Positions 12,226 to 24,687 of a stretch of DNA of 64,000 bases are shown here, piece after piece. The stretch covers positions 37,475,333 to 37,539,332 of the forward strand of contig NC_084670.1 of assembly GCF_028389875.1 (NCBI RefSeq), in the 5' to 3' direction. How positions within the stretch are numbered: position 1 is the stretch's first letter; each line of letters starts with the position of its first letter. This DNA is from Rhea pennata (Eukaryota > Chordata > Aves > Rheiformes > Rheidae). The notes beneath the pieces are model-generated. The model was not told the origin of the DNA and searched no databases. It worked only from the letters and a program-made list of their open reading frames with translations. A program made the position numbers and the translations under genes.

Positions 12226-12599
12226 ATTCTTGATCTTCCCTTATTGATATCAGGGAAAGTACCAAGGTACCCTGTGACAGTGGAAGAAGGCCAACTTTCC
12301 TGTCCTCCTCCCGTCAGAAATATTCAAATGCAGGGCTTCTTGGCAGGAATCCCCCAAAAGCCCTGATCAATCCTTTGCTTCGCTTTTAATTTCCTCATCT
12401 TTTTTTCTTTCCCTTCTTTCATGTTTGTCTCCTCTACCACTTGCGTCCCTTCCCATACAGTCCACCCCTGCTTACCCTCCATCTATTGTCTATGGTGTTG
12501 GTGGTGGTGATGGAGTGGTTTTGTTCTCTTATGTTTTGACACAGAAGAGCTTCAGTCCTAAAGGATCTTGAGAAACTTGGGTGATTCGGACAACAGATA

Positions 12600-12935
12600 C
12601 CTCATGAAGATTTAAAAGAGAAGTGTCAGGTGCTGTGCCTAGGTGGGAATAATTCCATCCATGAGGAGAGACTGAAGGACCTGGGCATCTTTAGCCTGGT
12701 GAAGTTGAGGCCAAGGGCAGTAGAACAGTAGCCTGTGACTGCTTGAAGGGTGCTTTCAGAGATGAGGGAGCGTTTCTTCATAGTGGGAAACAGCATGAGA
12801 AGCAGAAAAAGACACAAACAGCAGCTTGTGGGGTTTAGATGTCACTTTTGGAAAAAAAATCCCTTGAAGGCTAGTGTTGTGGTGCTACAGGTCAACCAGA
12901 GGGAGTCTGTGGTGAATGCATGTCTTTGTGTTTCA
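12600..12935 (+). mobile_element. CR1 LINE fragment
   Basis: Resembles the CR1 segment beginning GAGGAGAGACTGAAGGACCT (12,663 onward), followed by a degraded 3' region. The equivalent fragment in module C lies at about 41,400-41,880, so the insertion predates the A-C duplication. Confidence 0.65.
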
Positions 12936-14930
12936 AGGAAAAGCAAGTGAGGACAGGAAGACATCAGGAGAGGTAGGGAGAGCCCCGGGTGAGAGCAAGT
13001 GGGGAAGCAGGCTGGGTGTGTACAGGCTGCAGGGAAGCAGGCGCAGGCATGGGAAAGCATAGGACAGGCTGTGGTGGAGATGGCTGAGGGCACTGCCGTG
13101 GCTGAAAGTCTCCAACAGAACTCAGGTCTCTGTCCCCTTGGATGTGGCTGATGCCTCTGTCACCAAGGTCCATGAGAAGGCACTGTTTCCATAAAGCACT
13201 GTGGCCTTGATGCCTCCTTGTCCCCTGTGAGCCCAGGAGCTGCCATATCATGGTTCTGCACTCCGCACTGTGCACCCCCACCCACAAACTGGCCCCAGGA
13301 AAAGCCCTAAGCAAAGCATGATGGAAGGATCAGCCTTCCCAGGGGAGTGGTGTCAGTGCCTGGTCACTCTGCTTGAGAGCACACATCAAGGTTGACTAGG
13401 CATCAGAGGCACCTGTACATTGCCTTTGCCTACCTGCAATCAGTGCCTCCAACCTTCTGCTCTAATCAGCCCCTGGGGAGGCTTGGTTGGTAACAACCCT
13501 CAGTGGGACCTGCTAATGCTCCAAGAAACTTGGGATTTGCTTCTGACTTTAACTTCTTGAGAGGTTTCTTCAGTCTGCTATCAGCACCTGAGGTTCATGG
13601 GCTAAAGACCTGAGGGGTCATTAAAATGCAAAATCGCCTAAGGAGCCATGCCTCTTTCCATAATTTTCAGCAGCTTCTCAGTTCTTCTCTGGCTAATTGG
13701 GGAGGTTTCACTGAGCATCTGGAAGAGAAAGATGTCTGCTCCTTAACCTTTCTCCAGTTTTCAAATTAAGGGATACCCACCTTCTCCAATTCACACTGAC
13801 CCACAATGCCTCCTAATGAAGTCCGGATATGTAGAAAAAGCAGTATTTTTGATAAGAGGCAGGTATGGACAACCTTCCTCCCCACCTCCCCAGACCTGCC
13901 ATTTCTCTCATCTGCCACTGGGGACATTCATCACTCTTGTTAAAATCTGACCTTTCTCCACATAACTCTGTAGCTGAATGCTACAGCTCATGTGCACCAG
14001 TTCCCACCTGCTTTCCTTAGAGAATTAGTTGCAAGCAGACACAGAAGGGATTTTCTTAAAACCAACCAAACAAAATTATAATTTGAAACAGTTTAATAAA
14101 AGCTGAAAGGCACTCCTCAATTGTATGGCAAGCCCAAGCTGCCTCCAGTGAGGTCCACTGCCCACAAGACATAATGATCCTTGAAATGTTTTTGACTGAT
14201 GGGTAGGAAAGGATGGACTGAAACACAGCAAAGGAGCTGGCTAAAGAGACAATGAGACTCCTGAAAAATGACACAATCTACAGACTCCCAGAAGCTCGGA
14301 GCAGCAACTGGAGAGTTGAGAGGCATCAGAATGGATAAAGAGCAACCAGAAGAGTAAAACTGGGAAACTATGGGAAGTGCATATGCCCAGAGAGTCTGAT
14401 GCAAGCTGATCAGCTTCACTAAAATACTGTATTTATAAATGGCCTAATTTGCACCAATCTCAGTGTTCCTCAGTTATAGTGATGTCTAAACATCTAGCCA
14501 CTCTCCCTTTCCATTCCTTGCATGGTCGTGAAGTGCAGCTCCATTTGAGGTGATGACAGGGATGGAAATTATCTGACTCAGTGCCAGACCCTTTCAGTGC
14601 AGATGTCTCTGACTAACCCAGCTGTCTGGACTTCCCTTTCTACTCAGTGGAAAGAGAAATGTTGTCCCACAGAGAGGTTTTGAGAGGCTTCTCTTGGTGA
14701 CCAAGTGATATTCCAGAAAGGTTCCCATAGTTCCTGTCTCACATTTCTCAGCACCACATGGGAAGACAGCTCCACAGGGCACCTCAGGCAGTGATGGCCT
14801 CTCTGTGTCTGTAAGGGCCTTTGTGCAAAGTTCTCATCATTGGTTGAAGTGTATTGAAAAAAATAGCTCTTTGCAAGAATGGAAAAAAAAATCTTGCTTT
14901 TCAGAATTTTGCATACACACTGGAAATCAG
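12936..14930. other. Non-coding distal part of OR module A
   Basis: No gene recognised. 12,940-13,760 matches C 41,880-42,690, and 13,790-13,980 matches C 42,760-42,960 and, inverted, B 20,050-20,230. Similarity to the other modules fades by about 14,050. From there to about 14,930, where the far end of module B begins, I see only unremarkable sequence. Confidence 0.5.
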
Positions 14931-17900
14931 AGATTCCCAATGTCACTGCTCATACCTGCTCTTAATTCATTTAGCAGGATAAAAATTCTGGTTGGACTCC
15001 CTCAGCAGCTGGTGGAGGGTACAAGCCTATACTTAGGAAGCAGTACAAAGTCAAACTCCATGACTACATCTACAGCCAACTGCCTGCTGCAGGTCTATAT
15101 GCTGCTGGGACAGGCGGAACTTCTGAGTCAATTCCCAGTCCTGGTTAAGATGCTGGCCTTGCAGTTGCTCTGTCTCTAGTGGCATCACGAGGAATTTCCA
15201 AGCTATATGCCTGATGCTGCCTTATCAGGGACTCACAAAGAGACGTCCTCACAGTCACCACAACAGCCATGTGCCTGTCACAGGAATTGAGGAAAAGTCT
15301 GCAAGTAATTCTTGGTAATATCTCCTAACAGGAGGATTACATGGGAGCAGCGATCACGGAGCTGAAGATGGCAGGGCCTCATGTCCCAGGCAGAGAGAGA
15401 AGCCTTCCCACAACTCAGAAGTCTGCTCCCTTCCTCAATGCTGAACAGACCCAGCAAATCCTCCACACACTAAAGACAACAAGTACTCTTCTACTTTGTG
15501 CACTGACAGTTTGAGAAACGCAGGGAAGGACTCAGGCCAGGGCATCTCAGCTGGGGAAACCAGCAGAGCCAGGATTCAGCAGCTCTTCACCCTGACCTGT
15601 GAGCAGGGCTAATGGTGAGTGGAGGACTACTTGCCCATCAGTTTCCAAGGCCCTGGAAAAGCCAAGCAGCTCCCAGGGACAGACCTACTCTGGAAACACC
15701 CTCCAGGCTGCTGCCAGGAGGGTCTCAGGGCCAAGCAAAAGGTCTGGAGCAACAGCAACAGTTGGGGCATGGCAGGACACATGGGGACAGCCACTCTCAG
15801 AGCACATCGTAAATGGAGTTTTCAGGACAACAGTGAACACGGGGAAAGACCCTGGTGAGGACACAAGCAGTCTGGTCAGATGCTGGCCAGGAGCTTGCAA
15901 ATGCAGCACTGAGCAGCATGTGGGGATTGTGGTAGCCACAACAGCTCTGTGAAAGGCTTGAAAATGGGTCTCCAGCACCCAACAGAGGCAAAGCTTCCTG
16001 CCCCAAACCCTAACAGCCACCCTCACCAAGCTTGTTGGGGGCAGGCTGGCACATCTGGCTTGAAGGGCAGCTCCCCTCTGTCCCAGGTCACTGTGTCCCA
16101 TGGTCATGGCTCCACCATGGAGCTGGAGCTCCTGAAGGAAAGCAGCCCTGGGGCAGCAACGCTATCTCTGTCCCTGCCCCAGCATCAAGGCACCCACTGG
16201 CATCTGGATGCATCCATAGCCCTGCCTCCTCTGCTCATAGTCAGTCTCTCCCCCTCCAGGGTGCTCTCCCCAGGGCTAGACTGGGCTCGGCCCCATCATG
16301 TTGCTCCAAAGAACTGAGGAGCCTCAGGGATACGGGGCAGCCAGGGGGAGAGCAGGTCGGGGCCTGCCAGTGCTGGGCAGTGGAGGTGTGGGGCCAGAAG
16401 GGGGCTGGGGGAGATGTCCCTGTTGGACTCCTACCAGCACTGCACATCTCGGCTCAGAGAAAAATGGTTGAGGGACTTGTGGGGTGGGGTTGGCACCTCC
16501 ACCTGCTTCCAAGCTGCTCTCCAATACAGACTGTCCTTTGGGTGCAGAGGTTTGACCCCTTTTTGCAGGAGGACAGAGGCTGTGGCCCTCTGAAGAGAAC
16601 ATCTCTGAGCCCAAAACATGCACTGTCAAGTTGGAAGCATCAAAGGATTCAGAAGGAAGAAAGGTTCTCCCTCAGAAGTAGATGACTTGGGGTTATTACA
16701 AGGTGCATCCATTTCCTATATCGGCACTTCTAGCAGGCTCTTGAGAGCCTACAGCATCTGCAGGACATCCAAGCCTGCAAGATAGAGGACCAATTTCCTG
16801 TCAGAGCCAGATCTGAAAGGTGTACCCATTCCCAGGGAAAGCTGGCCTTGGATTGCCCCCTGCCAAGAGGTGACAGAGCCAGCACACACGAGCCTTGGGG
16901 CTCAGGGCAGCCTCAGCCCCAGGCACACTGGGAACAAGGAACTGAGATGTGGGCTGATGGTCTCAGTCCAGCAGTCCCTCGTCTTGCTAGCCCTCTTGCC
17001 CTCAGCTGATCTCTCTAGCTGGAGGGAAAGGATGCTCTTCCAGTCTCGTAACCCAGAACTCCTCTCCAATGTGTCTCTGCTCCTGTGCCTGTCAGTGAGG
17101 GACCCCAGTGTGGCCCTGCTGCCTCCTGTTCCCACTCCTTGTCATGGAGCAACTCTGAAGGGCAGTGGTGGGGAGCATGACAGCAATGCCTGTGGCTTGC
17201 AGGAAAGTGAGGACATCCCTGTGGCACCAGGAAGACCTTCCTGTGATGTGTCACATCCCACTGTGACCTCAGCTCATGTCATCTGGGGGCTCAGTGGGTC
17301 ATCACCATGGAGATGGCACAGCCAGAGAAAGAACAGAGGGATTTCCCCTCATGTTCTGGAGAGTAATCACCTCCACTCTCCCCAGTTACTTTCCAAAGCT
17401 GCAGGAACATCTCCAGATGGTGCCAAATGCTGTGAAATATTTTAAATGAGGCATTAGAGAGGTCAAGTCTCAAAGATGAGATCAAAGTCATGTGGTACCT
17501 CACATGACAGCACAAAGCATGATCAGGTGCTGAGATGCTTTTTGTGAGCCTCAAAACTGGCTTCTCCTATGGGTGGCTGTTTTTGTAGCAGTAGAATACA
17601 GGACAATAGGGGACAGGAGGCAGCCTTCCTCCTTGAGGCACCAAAGCAGGCTTTGTTTCTAAAACTCCTCAGTAAGTTTTCTTGGTCTGCAGTACTTAAG
17701 ATGGAGACAAAATGTCAGAAAAGAGCAAACGCGCTCTTAATACACATCATCCATAGGGCTTTATCTGGGGTGCTGGTTCTTGCCAGTTTCCAAAGTAGTA
17801 GGGGAAAACAGGTAGCAAATCTAGGGAAGTTTTCCCATTCTTCTTTAATTTTGCCCAGTTTTGCTTCTGATTGAGCCTGGGGAAAGCAGTTTTCATCTCT

Positions 17901-18362
17901 GGACCTCTGTTGTTCCTTGGGCTTTTCCATGTCACCCTGGAGCAGTGCTTCTCCCCTGGGTACAGTACCTGACACCCGGCATCCCCACGGTGTCCTGCCT
18001 CTCCTGAGAGCCTGTACTGCCTTGGCACCATGGATCTCTCACGACACCCTGGCTCTCTTGGGAGACTGTGCAGCCCTGGCTCCCTGAATCCTCTACATTT
18101 TTGACCCTGGGCTTCTGTGGACATGCCCACACACTGCAGTGCTGCTGTCCAGACTCTGGTGCAGAGCTGGAAAGGCAGTGCTGCACCTTCAGACCTGCAT
18201 TTTGGCTCATTGAGGTGTTTGTGCAGTGACCAGCTCCCAGCTCTGCAGCTGCTGGAATTTGAGAACGTCTCTACAGCCAGCCTTCTTGCTCTTCCTCATC
18301 TTTGCATTGTCCCAGGGCAAATCTTACAGAAGGGAGGCTCCATCCCCCTTGAATACCTCAAG
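14931..18362. other. Non-coding far end of OR module B
   Basis: Inverted counterpart of C 43,910-46,690. Matching pairs: 14,935-15,040 with 46,600-46,690; 15,240-15,460 with 46,300-46,500; 16,860-17,460 with 44,900-45,420; 17,560-18,360 with 43,910-44,650. The last also matches D 27,510-28,315 in direct orientation. The long open frames here (for example 16,032-16,685) have no recognisable domains and are not kept in the paralogous copies. Confidence 0.55.
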
Positions 18363-19010
18363 TGATCACATAATCACAAATTCACAGAGTGGCTGAGCTT
18401 CGAAGGGACCTCCAGAGATCACCTAATCCAACCCCCCTGCTCAAGAGGGGTCACCCAGAGCATGCTAGATAGGATTGTCTCCAGGCGGGCTTTGAATATC
18501 TCCGGAGAAGGAGGCTCCACAGCCTCTCTAGGCAACCTCTTCCAGTGCTCTGTCACCCTCACAGCAAAGAGATTGTTCCTCATTTTCAGGTGGAACTTCC
18601 TGTGTTTCATTTTGTGCACATTGCCGCTTGTCCTGTCTGTTGGCATCACTGAGAAGATTCCAGCCCCACCCCCTTCACACACCCCTTAAGGTATTTATAG
18701 ACACTGGTAAGATCCCCTCTCAGTCTTCTCTTCTCCAGGCTAAACAGGCCCAACTATTGCAGCCTTTCCTCATAGGAGAAATGCTCCAGTCCTCTGATCA
18801 TCTTTGTAGCCCTATGCTGGACTCTCTCCAGTACCTCTATGTCTCTCTTGTACTGGAGAATCCAGAACTGGATGCAGTACTCGAGATGAGGCCTCACCAG
18901 AGCTGAGTAGAGGGGCAGGATCACCTCCCTCGACCTGCTGCCAACACTCTTCCTAATGCACCTCAGGATTCCATTGGTCTTCTGGCCAGGAGGGCACATT
19001 GCTGGCTCGT
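18363..19010 (-). mobile_element. CR1 LINE 3' end with the end of ORF2
   Basis: The minus strand carries about 650 bases of CR1, 5'-truncated as is usual. At 18,999-18,754 the ORF2 C-terminus is readable, with motif [13 protein letters not shown], and the 3' UTR follows to about 18,363. It is less decayed than the CR1 in modules A and C. Flanking sequence is continuous in module C around 43,900, where this CR1 is absent, so the insertion happened after the B and C copies separated. Confidence 0.92.
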
Positions 19011-22000
19011 AGAGATGGGGCTTTCCAAGTCACTGCAAAAGAAAGGACTCGTTTACTTCTTTGGATTGCTTATTCAGCCCTTGACACTGCCTAGCTGATG
19101 CTGTGAGCCCCAGCCCTGAACCATTAGGCCTTTGCCCTGTCTATTTTGTGCCTATGCAAAATCTTCTGTAGGCACCAGGAGCATGGGAAATGTTGCTTTA
19201 GAGAGCTTACTTATGCTGTTTCACGTGGTGGAGCTGAAGGCCTGCTGGAGGCTAGTCTAGGATGTGGCCATGCCCCACCTTCCATCCTGCTCCTGGTGTG
19301 AGGGTCCAGGAAGGCCTCTAGGGCGAGCAATGGGTTTGATGTGGGTGGGATGGGTTTCCTTCCACGTGCCTGAGTCCTGCAGAGGTTCCTCTAAGCACCC
19401 AAGAAAATCTCTCTTCTCTATGGCCTCACATCAAAACTTTTTCAGAGTTTTGTACAGAAACACAGCCAAGATGCCCTAAGAGCAGCACGGCCCACAGCAA
19501 GGCCTGGGAGCCCCAGGAGCTGTGTTACTCTTCTATTTACCACACACCCTGATTAAACAGACAATTTTTAACACTGCCTTTCCTGCTCACCAGCTGGACA
19601 TTGCAACTTTCCATTTTTTCCAGGTTTCCTCCTTTCCATACTCCTAGTGTATTCAGATACCAAGATGCTGCTGTGTATTTCAGGGAGTTTAAGGCTTGCT
19701 CCATCTTTCAGTAGTCTGTCCCTTTAGCCAAATCTTTAATCTTGTTTCAATGTATTGCTTCCTATCTGTCCAAAAGATTTCTAGTGAGGCTCTCCCCTGT
19801 GGAAAGTGGACCTCATGTGAGACAGCTTGTCCTTAGTATACTGTCCAGGAGTGTGATTATTTTCAATGATAATTAAAATTTTAATGATAAATTAAAATAA
19901 TTTTTAAATTTATTTAGGGGAGGAAGAACATTTTGAGTTGATTTGTAGCTAGTTATCTAGCTACAAATAAAAGATATTTACAGATAAAGCAGGAGGAAAC
20001 TGGGGCATATGAGCTGTACTATTCAGTTGCAGGCTTCAGTGGAATAAGGTTAGCTTTTCACAAGAGTGATGTCAGTCCCAGGTGGCTGATGGGAGCAATG
20101 GTCGGGTTGGGCAGACGGGGAGGAAGATTGTCCTCACTGGATCTGACCCCCCAGGACACTGCTTTTCCTACATGTCCTGACTTCATTAGGAGACAGTCTG
20201 GATGGATCTCAAATATAGAATGTTACTGTCACTTATTCTGAAAACGGAAAAATAACAAACCTATAAAAAAAACCCTTAAAAGTAGAAATACTTTTAATTA
20301 GGCAGCCTCTGATCCAGCCACCTTGAGGTCTTCATTAGCCCAGTTCCGGTTCATATCATCCCGGGGTGAGATGAGGTTGAGGGGGAGGAGAGCAAGTAGG
20401 GTTTGAGAGTGCAGAGACTAGAGCAGAGTCCTTGGTGTGATGTGCCTCCCATTTATGCAGCACACTTGGATGCAGATGGGATGGAATTTCCCTAAAGGCA
20501 GTGGTGGGATTCATTTGTCTGGGCATCAGCAGGAAACCTAAGATGCCCTGGGGCAGTTGTTCAGCAAGCATTCAAAAAGAGCCTGGTTTTCCTCTAGGTC
20601 CCATGCTGTATCCGCTAGAAACAAGACCGACACCAGGGGCATCTGACATGGCCCTGCCAGCCTCGTTTCTGTCACTGAATCAAGTGTCTTCCCTGAACTA
20701 CGCTAACAGTGTGAAAGGAGGGATCTGCCCTTGTCTCAGCTTCATACTGAGTGGAGCTCTCGTAGTACCAGAAGACATCTAGTGTCATTTGAGATGGCCA
20801 AGAAAATTCCCCACCTGATCCCCATCTGATGCTCTAGAAGGACACAGGTCTCACCATCACTCTGTCAGAGCAAGCAGACACTGGCACATGCCTTGGACCA
20901 CCTTTGTCACCAGATGTTTGTGTGTGGGCAGCTGACTCACACCCTCCATCTCCAGTGATTACAACGGGAGCTGAGGCAAGAAGCTCATGTGCAGACATCT
21001 CTTTTGTGCTCACTTCAGTTTAGGCAAGGAGAATCTCAGGTCCCATCCATCTGTGGAGTTCGTGGGAGCCATCTGAATGGCACTCCAGCACAAGGGCTTC
21101 TAAACGGATACGCGATGCCCAGATTGACTCATCCAAATCAATACCTGAAACATGGGTACATTAACTTTCTAGTCCTAGAGTCCTTTCTAGTCCTGTCTAG
21201 TTGAAAGATGGGAACAGGGGCTTCCAGAGTGGGACATTTCCACCTCTTGCAGATAATCATTCTCTGAGGAGACAAACTGCAGTGATGGAGTCTGTCTTCC
21301 TTCAGTGCTTAGAGAGGGACCCACTGATGATAATTTTAGTCTACTTCAGGGAACATGTCCCTGGAGGAGGGCGCCCAAGGGACAGAGAAATTCATGCCTT
21401 CAGCTGGGTCTCTACTCCAGAGCAGAGCCAGGCTACAAGGACAGAGGGAGCTCGTGGCAACCTGGCAGCACTGCCCAGAGACAGCTGTGTGCAGGAGCAG
21501 CTCCTCTGCAAAGAGCAGAAGCGCTCCGGTCACTGCCTGCTGCTGCTAACATGAGATGAGACAAGGCAGAGAGATGTGAAAGGCAGTGTGGAGTGGGAAG
21601 AGAGAGGAGAGCTCCTTGTGGGAGAAATCTTCCCAGCCCCTGACACGGTAGGTCTCTGGCTGCAGGGCAATGCTACGGAGGTTCCTGGAGGGGTCTTCTG
21701 ATAGGATTTTTAATGATCTTTTTTTCTGGAGTATCCAGGGCATATGGCAGGAGGAGGAGATGCTTCAGAATAGGGGTTTGGCTGCAGACTGTCACAGGGA
21801 CACGGCACCCTTCTTCCTTCTCCCAGGGATACTGCAGCGGTGTGCTGCTGGGGCGTGCACCCAGGTCTGTGCAGGGCAGTGATTCAGAGCAGCATCCCTG
21901 CACCCCAAGGTGCTGGGTGCTCAGGGTGGTGACTCTGCCACCTGTGAGGGTCAGAACTCAGCCTGCCCGGGCAGCTCCCAATGGCACTGCAGGGAGAAGC

Positions 22001-23737
22001 TCTGAATGACAGCACTAACTCTGGCCCAGGCAGGTTCATTTTCCCTTTGAGAGGGTGCAGCATGGGTCAAGGCTGCTCAGAGCTCCAATTCATGCATAGG
22101 ACATGTTCAAGGGGTCTTGTCAAAAGGAAGAGCAAGAGAAGGGCTACTTGAAAGGGAAGGAGCTTTCACTCTGGTCTCTGTGCTTTTGGTTTTCTCCCTA
22201 ATTCTGACAGGGAGAAAAAAAGGTGGGTTTTCTGTTTTGGCAGGGAACTGGGACTCACAAGAGTTCACACACAGAGATCAGTAGCTCTGTGAGAAAGCTC
22301 AGCAAACCCCTTCGACCCCCAGCTTAGCCTACAGCCAGCATCAGCATCACCCTTGTGGCCTCCCTGGGGTTTACATGACCAGCTCCTAATGAACTGCATG
22401 TGCAGACATGCCTCTGGACAGAGCACAGTCCCAGGAGGTTTCTGTAGAACTGAGCACACAGAGGAATGGGGTCTGTGAGCACTGACAGGGAAAAGATGTT
22501 GGGACAGAGAAAGGTCTCAGCAGGGACTGCTGCAGGCAGCAGAGATGGGCAGGGAATGAGCAGGAACTGCTAACACAGTGATTATGGGAGGACAGATTTG
22601 GGCAAGTCATGCCCACCTGGGTAAGGGGAAGGCTTTCCCAAGACCCCCCTCCCTGTCTCTCTTCTTGCCTCCCTTGGAAGCAGGATCATGGTGCTGCTCC
22701 TTGTTTCCTCTCTGGTCTGTGCAGCTCCTGCTCTTCTCTCGGGCTTTCTGGGGTGGATGGGTTTTCAGCTGCAGTTCAGACACCAACACTGTGAGTTGGG
22801 CGACAGAGGAATCTGCATGGAAGTGAGGGGTCCACAGCCCCCTTCTAACCTGTTTGGTTCCAGAAATGCTGTCTCTTGGGTTGCAGAATTAGCTGATCCT
22901 CCGTTAAGGAGAACCCCTCTGTAGTCTTAATGGTTCTTTGTTTCCCTGTGGTGCTCTGCCAGGCTGAGAGCTGCCCTCCAGAAAGGCAGTGCTGTCCCAT
23001 AGCATCACTGTGATATCTGAGAGACAAATGGAGAAGGTTCAGAGATGCTGGGAGTACGGAGATGGTGGCAGTATATGGGCAGCTGAAAAGAGCCCTGTGT
23101 GTCCTTGGCTAGAAAGGAAGTGTGGAGAGCTCCCTCAGGTGCATGGAGAAAGGGAGGGAAGTTTGGAGACCTGCATTTTGAAAGGAGACACCTCTGCTCT
23201 CAGCAGGGTCTGGTTTCCCTTTAAGACAATGTATGAGTGCATATATCCAGCAGCTCAAAGAGGTGGAAGCACAGGACTGCTGGGAATAGGACTAATAGAC
23301 AGACTAGCTGTCCTCACTCTGCAACAAGGGACAGTGAATCTGTTTTCTCTGGACTCAAAGTAGAAATGCCAAGGATTGGAAAAGAAAATAAAAATATCCC
23401 TAAAACTCTGTTCCAAAACCTGCATTCTTTACAATTTGGAATGAAGATGCTGAAAAGCCCTTTTCACACAATTAATGGATTTCAGCTGATAAAAATTGTG
23501 ATTGTTAGAGCCAGTCACCCCCACTACTCCATTCCCGCTACTGCACAGCAGGACTGACTCCTCTGGTCCCTGTTCCTCACAGCATACTCAGCCAGTGAAA
23601 AGTGGAACTCAAGCAAGGGAACTCTACAAAGATGCACTCAGTAAAGAGAGAGGCAGTGTGTGGGTTGTATGAGTACAGTAACATGTGGGAAGTTTTTTGC
23701 TTGAAATGTCTAACTTGATGTCTTTTCTCCTTTCGAC
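19011..23737. other. Non-coding upstream part of OR module B
   Basis: No gene recognised. In inverted order it carries the blocks of modules A and C: 19,060-19,500 (C 43,430-43,880), 20,050-20,230, 20,300-20,545, 21,450-21,900 and 22,400-23,030. Between 20,230 and 20,300 the copy joins directly two blocks that are about 3.4 kb apart in C and 4.3 kb apart in A, so B is missing that interval, including its CR1 elements. 19,861-19,915 is a strongly AT-rich patch. Confidence 0.6.
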
Positions 23738-23739
23738 AG
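23721..23739 (+). other. Splice acceptor before OR gene B coding exon
   Basis: The tract TCTTTTCTCCTTTCGACAG ends only 6 bases before the ATG at 23,746. It matches the acceptor of OR gene A at all but one position, which suggests that the same upstream exon arrangement is kept. Confidence 0.7.
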
Positions 23740-23745
23740 TCCTCC

Positions 23746-24687
23746 ATGTCCAAAGATAGCAAATTGTCCCCCAGTGAATTCCTCCTCCTGGGATTTGCAG
23801 ACACACGGGAGCTGCAGCTCTTGCACTTCTCACTCTTCCTGGGCATCTACCTGGCTGCCCTCCTGGGCAACAGATTCATCATCACGGCTGTAGCTTGCGA
23901 CCACCACCTCCACACCCCCATGTACTTCTTCCTGCTGAACCTCTCTGTTCTCGACCTTGGCTCCATCTCCACCACTGTCCCCAAATCCATGGTGAATTCC
24001 CTGTGGGACACCAGGGCCATTTCCTACTCAGGATGTGCTGCACAAGTTTTTCTGTTTTTCTTCTTGTTTGGAGGAGAGTATTCTTTCTTCACAGTCATGG
24101 CCTATGACTGTTACATTGCCATCTGCACACCCCTGCACTACAGCACACTCATGGACAGCAGAGCCTGTGTCAAAATGGCAGCAGCTGCCTGGGCCAGTGA
24201 TTTTCTCTATGCTCTCCTGCACACTGCCAACACATTTTCCATATCCCTTTGCCAAGGCAGCACAGTGGACCAGTTCTTCTGTGAGATTCCCCACATCCTC
24301 AAGCTCTCCTGCTCTTACTCCTACCTCAGGGAAGCTGGACTTATTGTGGTTAGTTTGTCTTTAGCCTTTGGGTGTTTCGTTTTCATTGTGGTGTCCTACG
24401 TGCAGATCTTCACTGCTGTGCTGAGGATCCCCTCTGTGCAGGGCCGGCACAAAGCCTTTGCCATGTGCCTCCCACACCTGGCTGTGGTCTCCCTGTTTGT
24501 CAGCTCCGGCCTGTTTGCCTACCTGAAGCCCCCCTCCCTCTCTTCCCCAGCTCTGGATCTGGTGGTGGCTGTTCTGTACTCAGTGCTGCCTCCAGCAGTG
24601 AACCCCCTCATCTACAGCATGAGGAACAAGGAGCTCAAGGATGCACTGAGGAAAATGATTTCATGGACATTTTTCAGCTGTTGCTAA
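23746..24687 (+). CDS. Olfactory receptor, OR14-like (copy B), DRY arginine lost
   Basis: A single-exon odorant receptor of 313 residues. GN in TM1 (41-42), PMYFFL at TM2 (58-63), Cys97 and Cys179 for the conserved disulphide, SYVQIF at TM5, HKAFAMC at TM6 (235-241) and an intact NPLIY at TM7 (286-290) are all present. The motif after TM3 reads MAYDCY instead of MAYDRY: Arg122 is Cys (TGT, one CpG transition from CGT). There is no N-terminal N-glycosylation sequon, which most ORs have. Starting at 23,746 gives the usual N-terminus ending SEFLLLGF and fits the acceptor 6 bases upstream. The C-terminus ends CC, unlike copies A and C. The frame is intact; function is uncertain because the DRY Arg is important for G-protein coupling. 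Confidence 0.94.
   Translation: MSKDSKLSPSEFLLLGFADTRELQLLHFSLFLGIYLAALLGNRFIITAVACDHHLHTPMYFFLLNLSVLDLGSISTTVPKSMVNSLWDTRAISYSGCAAQVFLFFFLFGGEYSFFTVMAYDCYIAICTPLHYSTLMDSRACVKMAAAAWASDFLYALLHTANTFSISLCQGSTVDQFFCEIPHILKLSCSYSYLREAGLIVVSLSLAFGCFVFIVVSYVQIFTAVLRIPSVQGRHKAFAMCLPHLAVVSLFVSSGLFAYLKPPSLSSPALDLVVAVLYSVLPPAVNPLIYSMRNKELKDALRKMISWTFFSCC

Noticed and set aside
16032-16685. 217-codon frame in module B
   Set aside because: No recognisable domain, overlapped by open frames on the other strand, and not preserved in the paralogous sequence.
18754-18999. 81-codon minus-strand protein as a host gene
   Set aside because: It is the end of CR1 ORF2.
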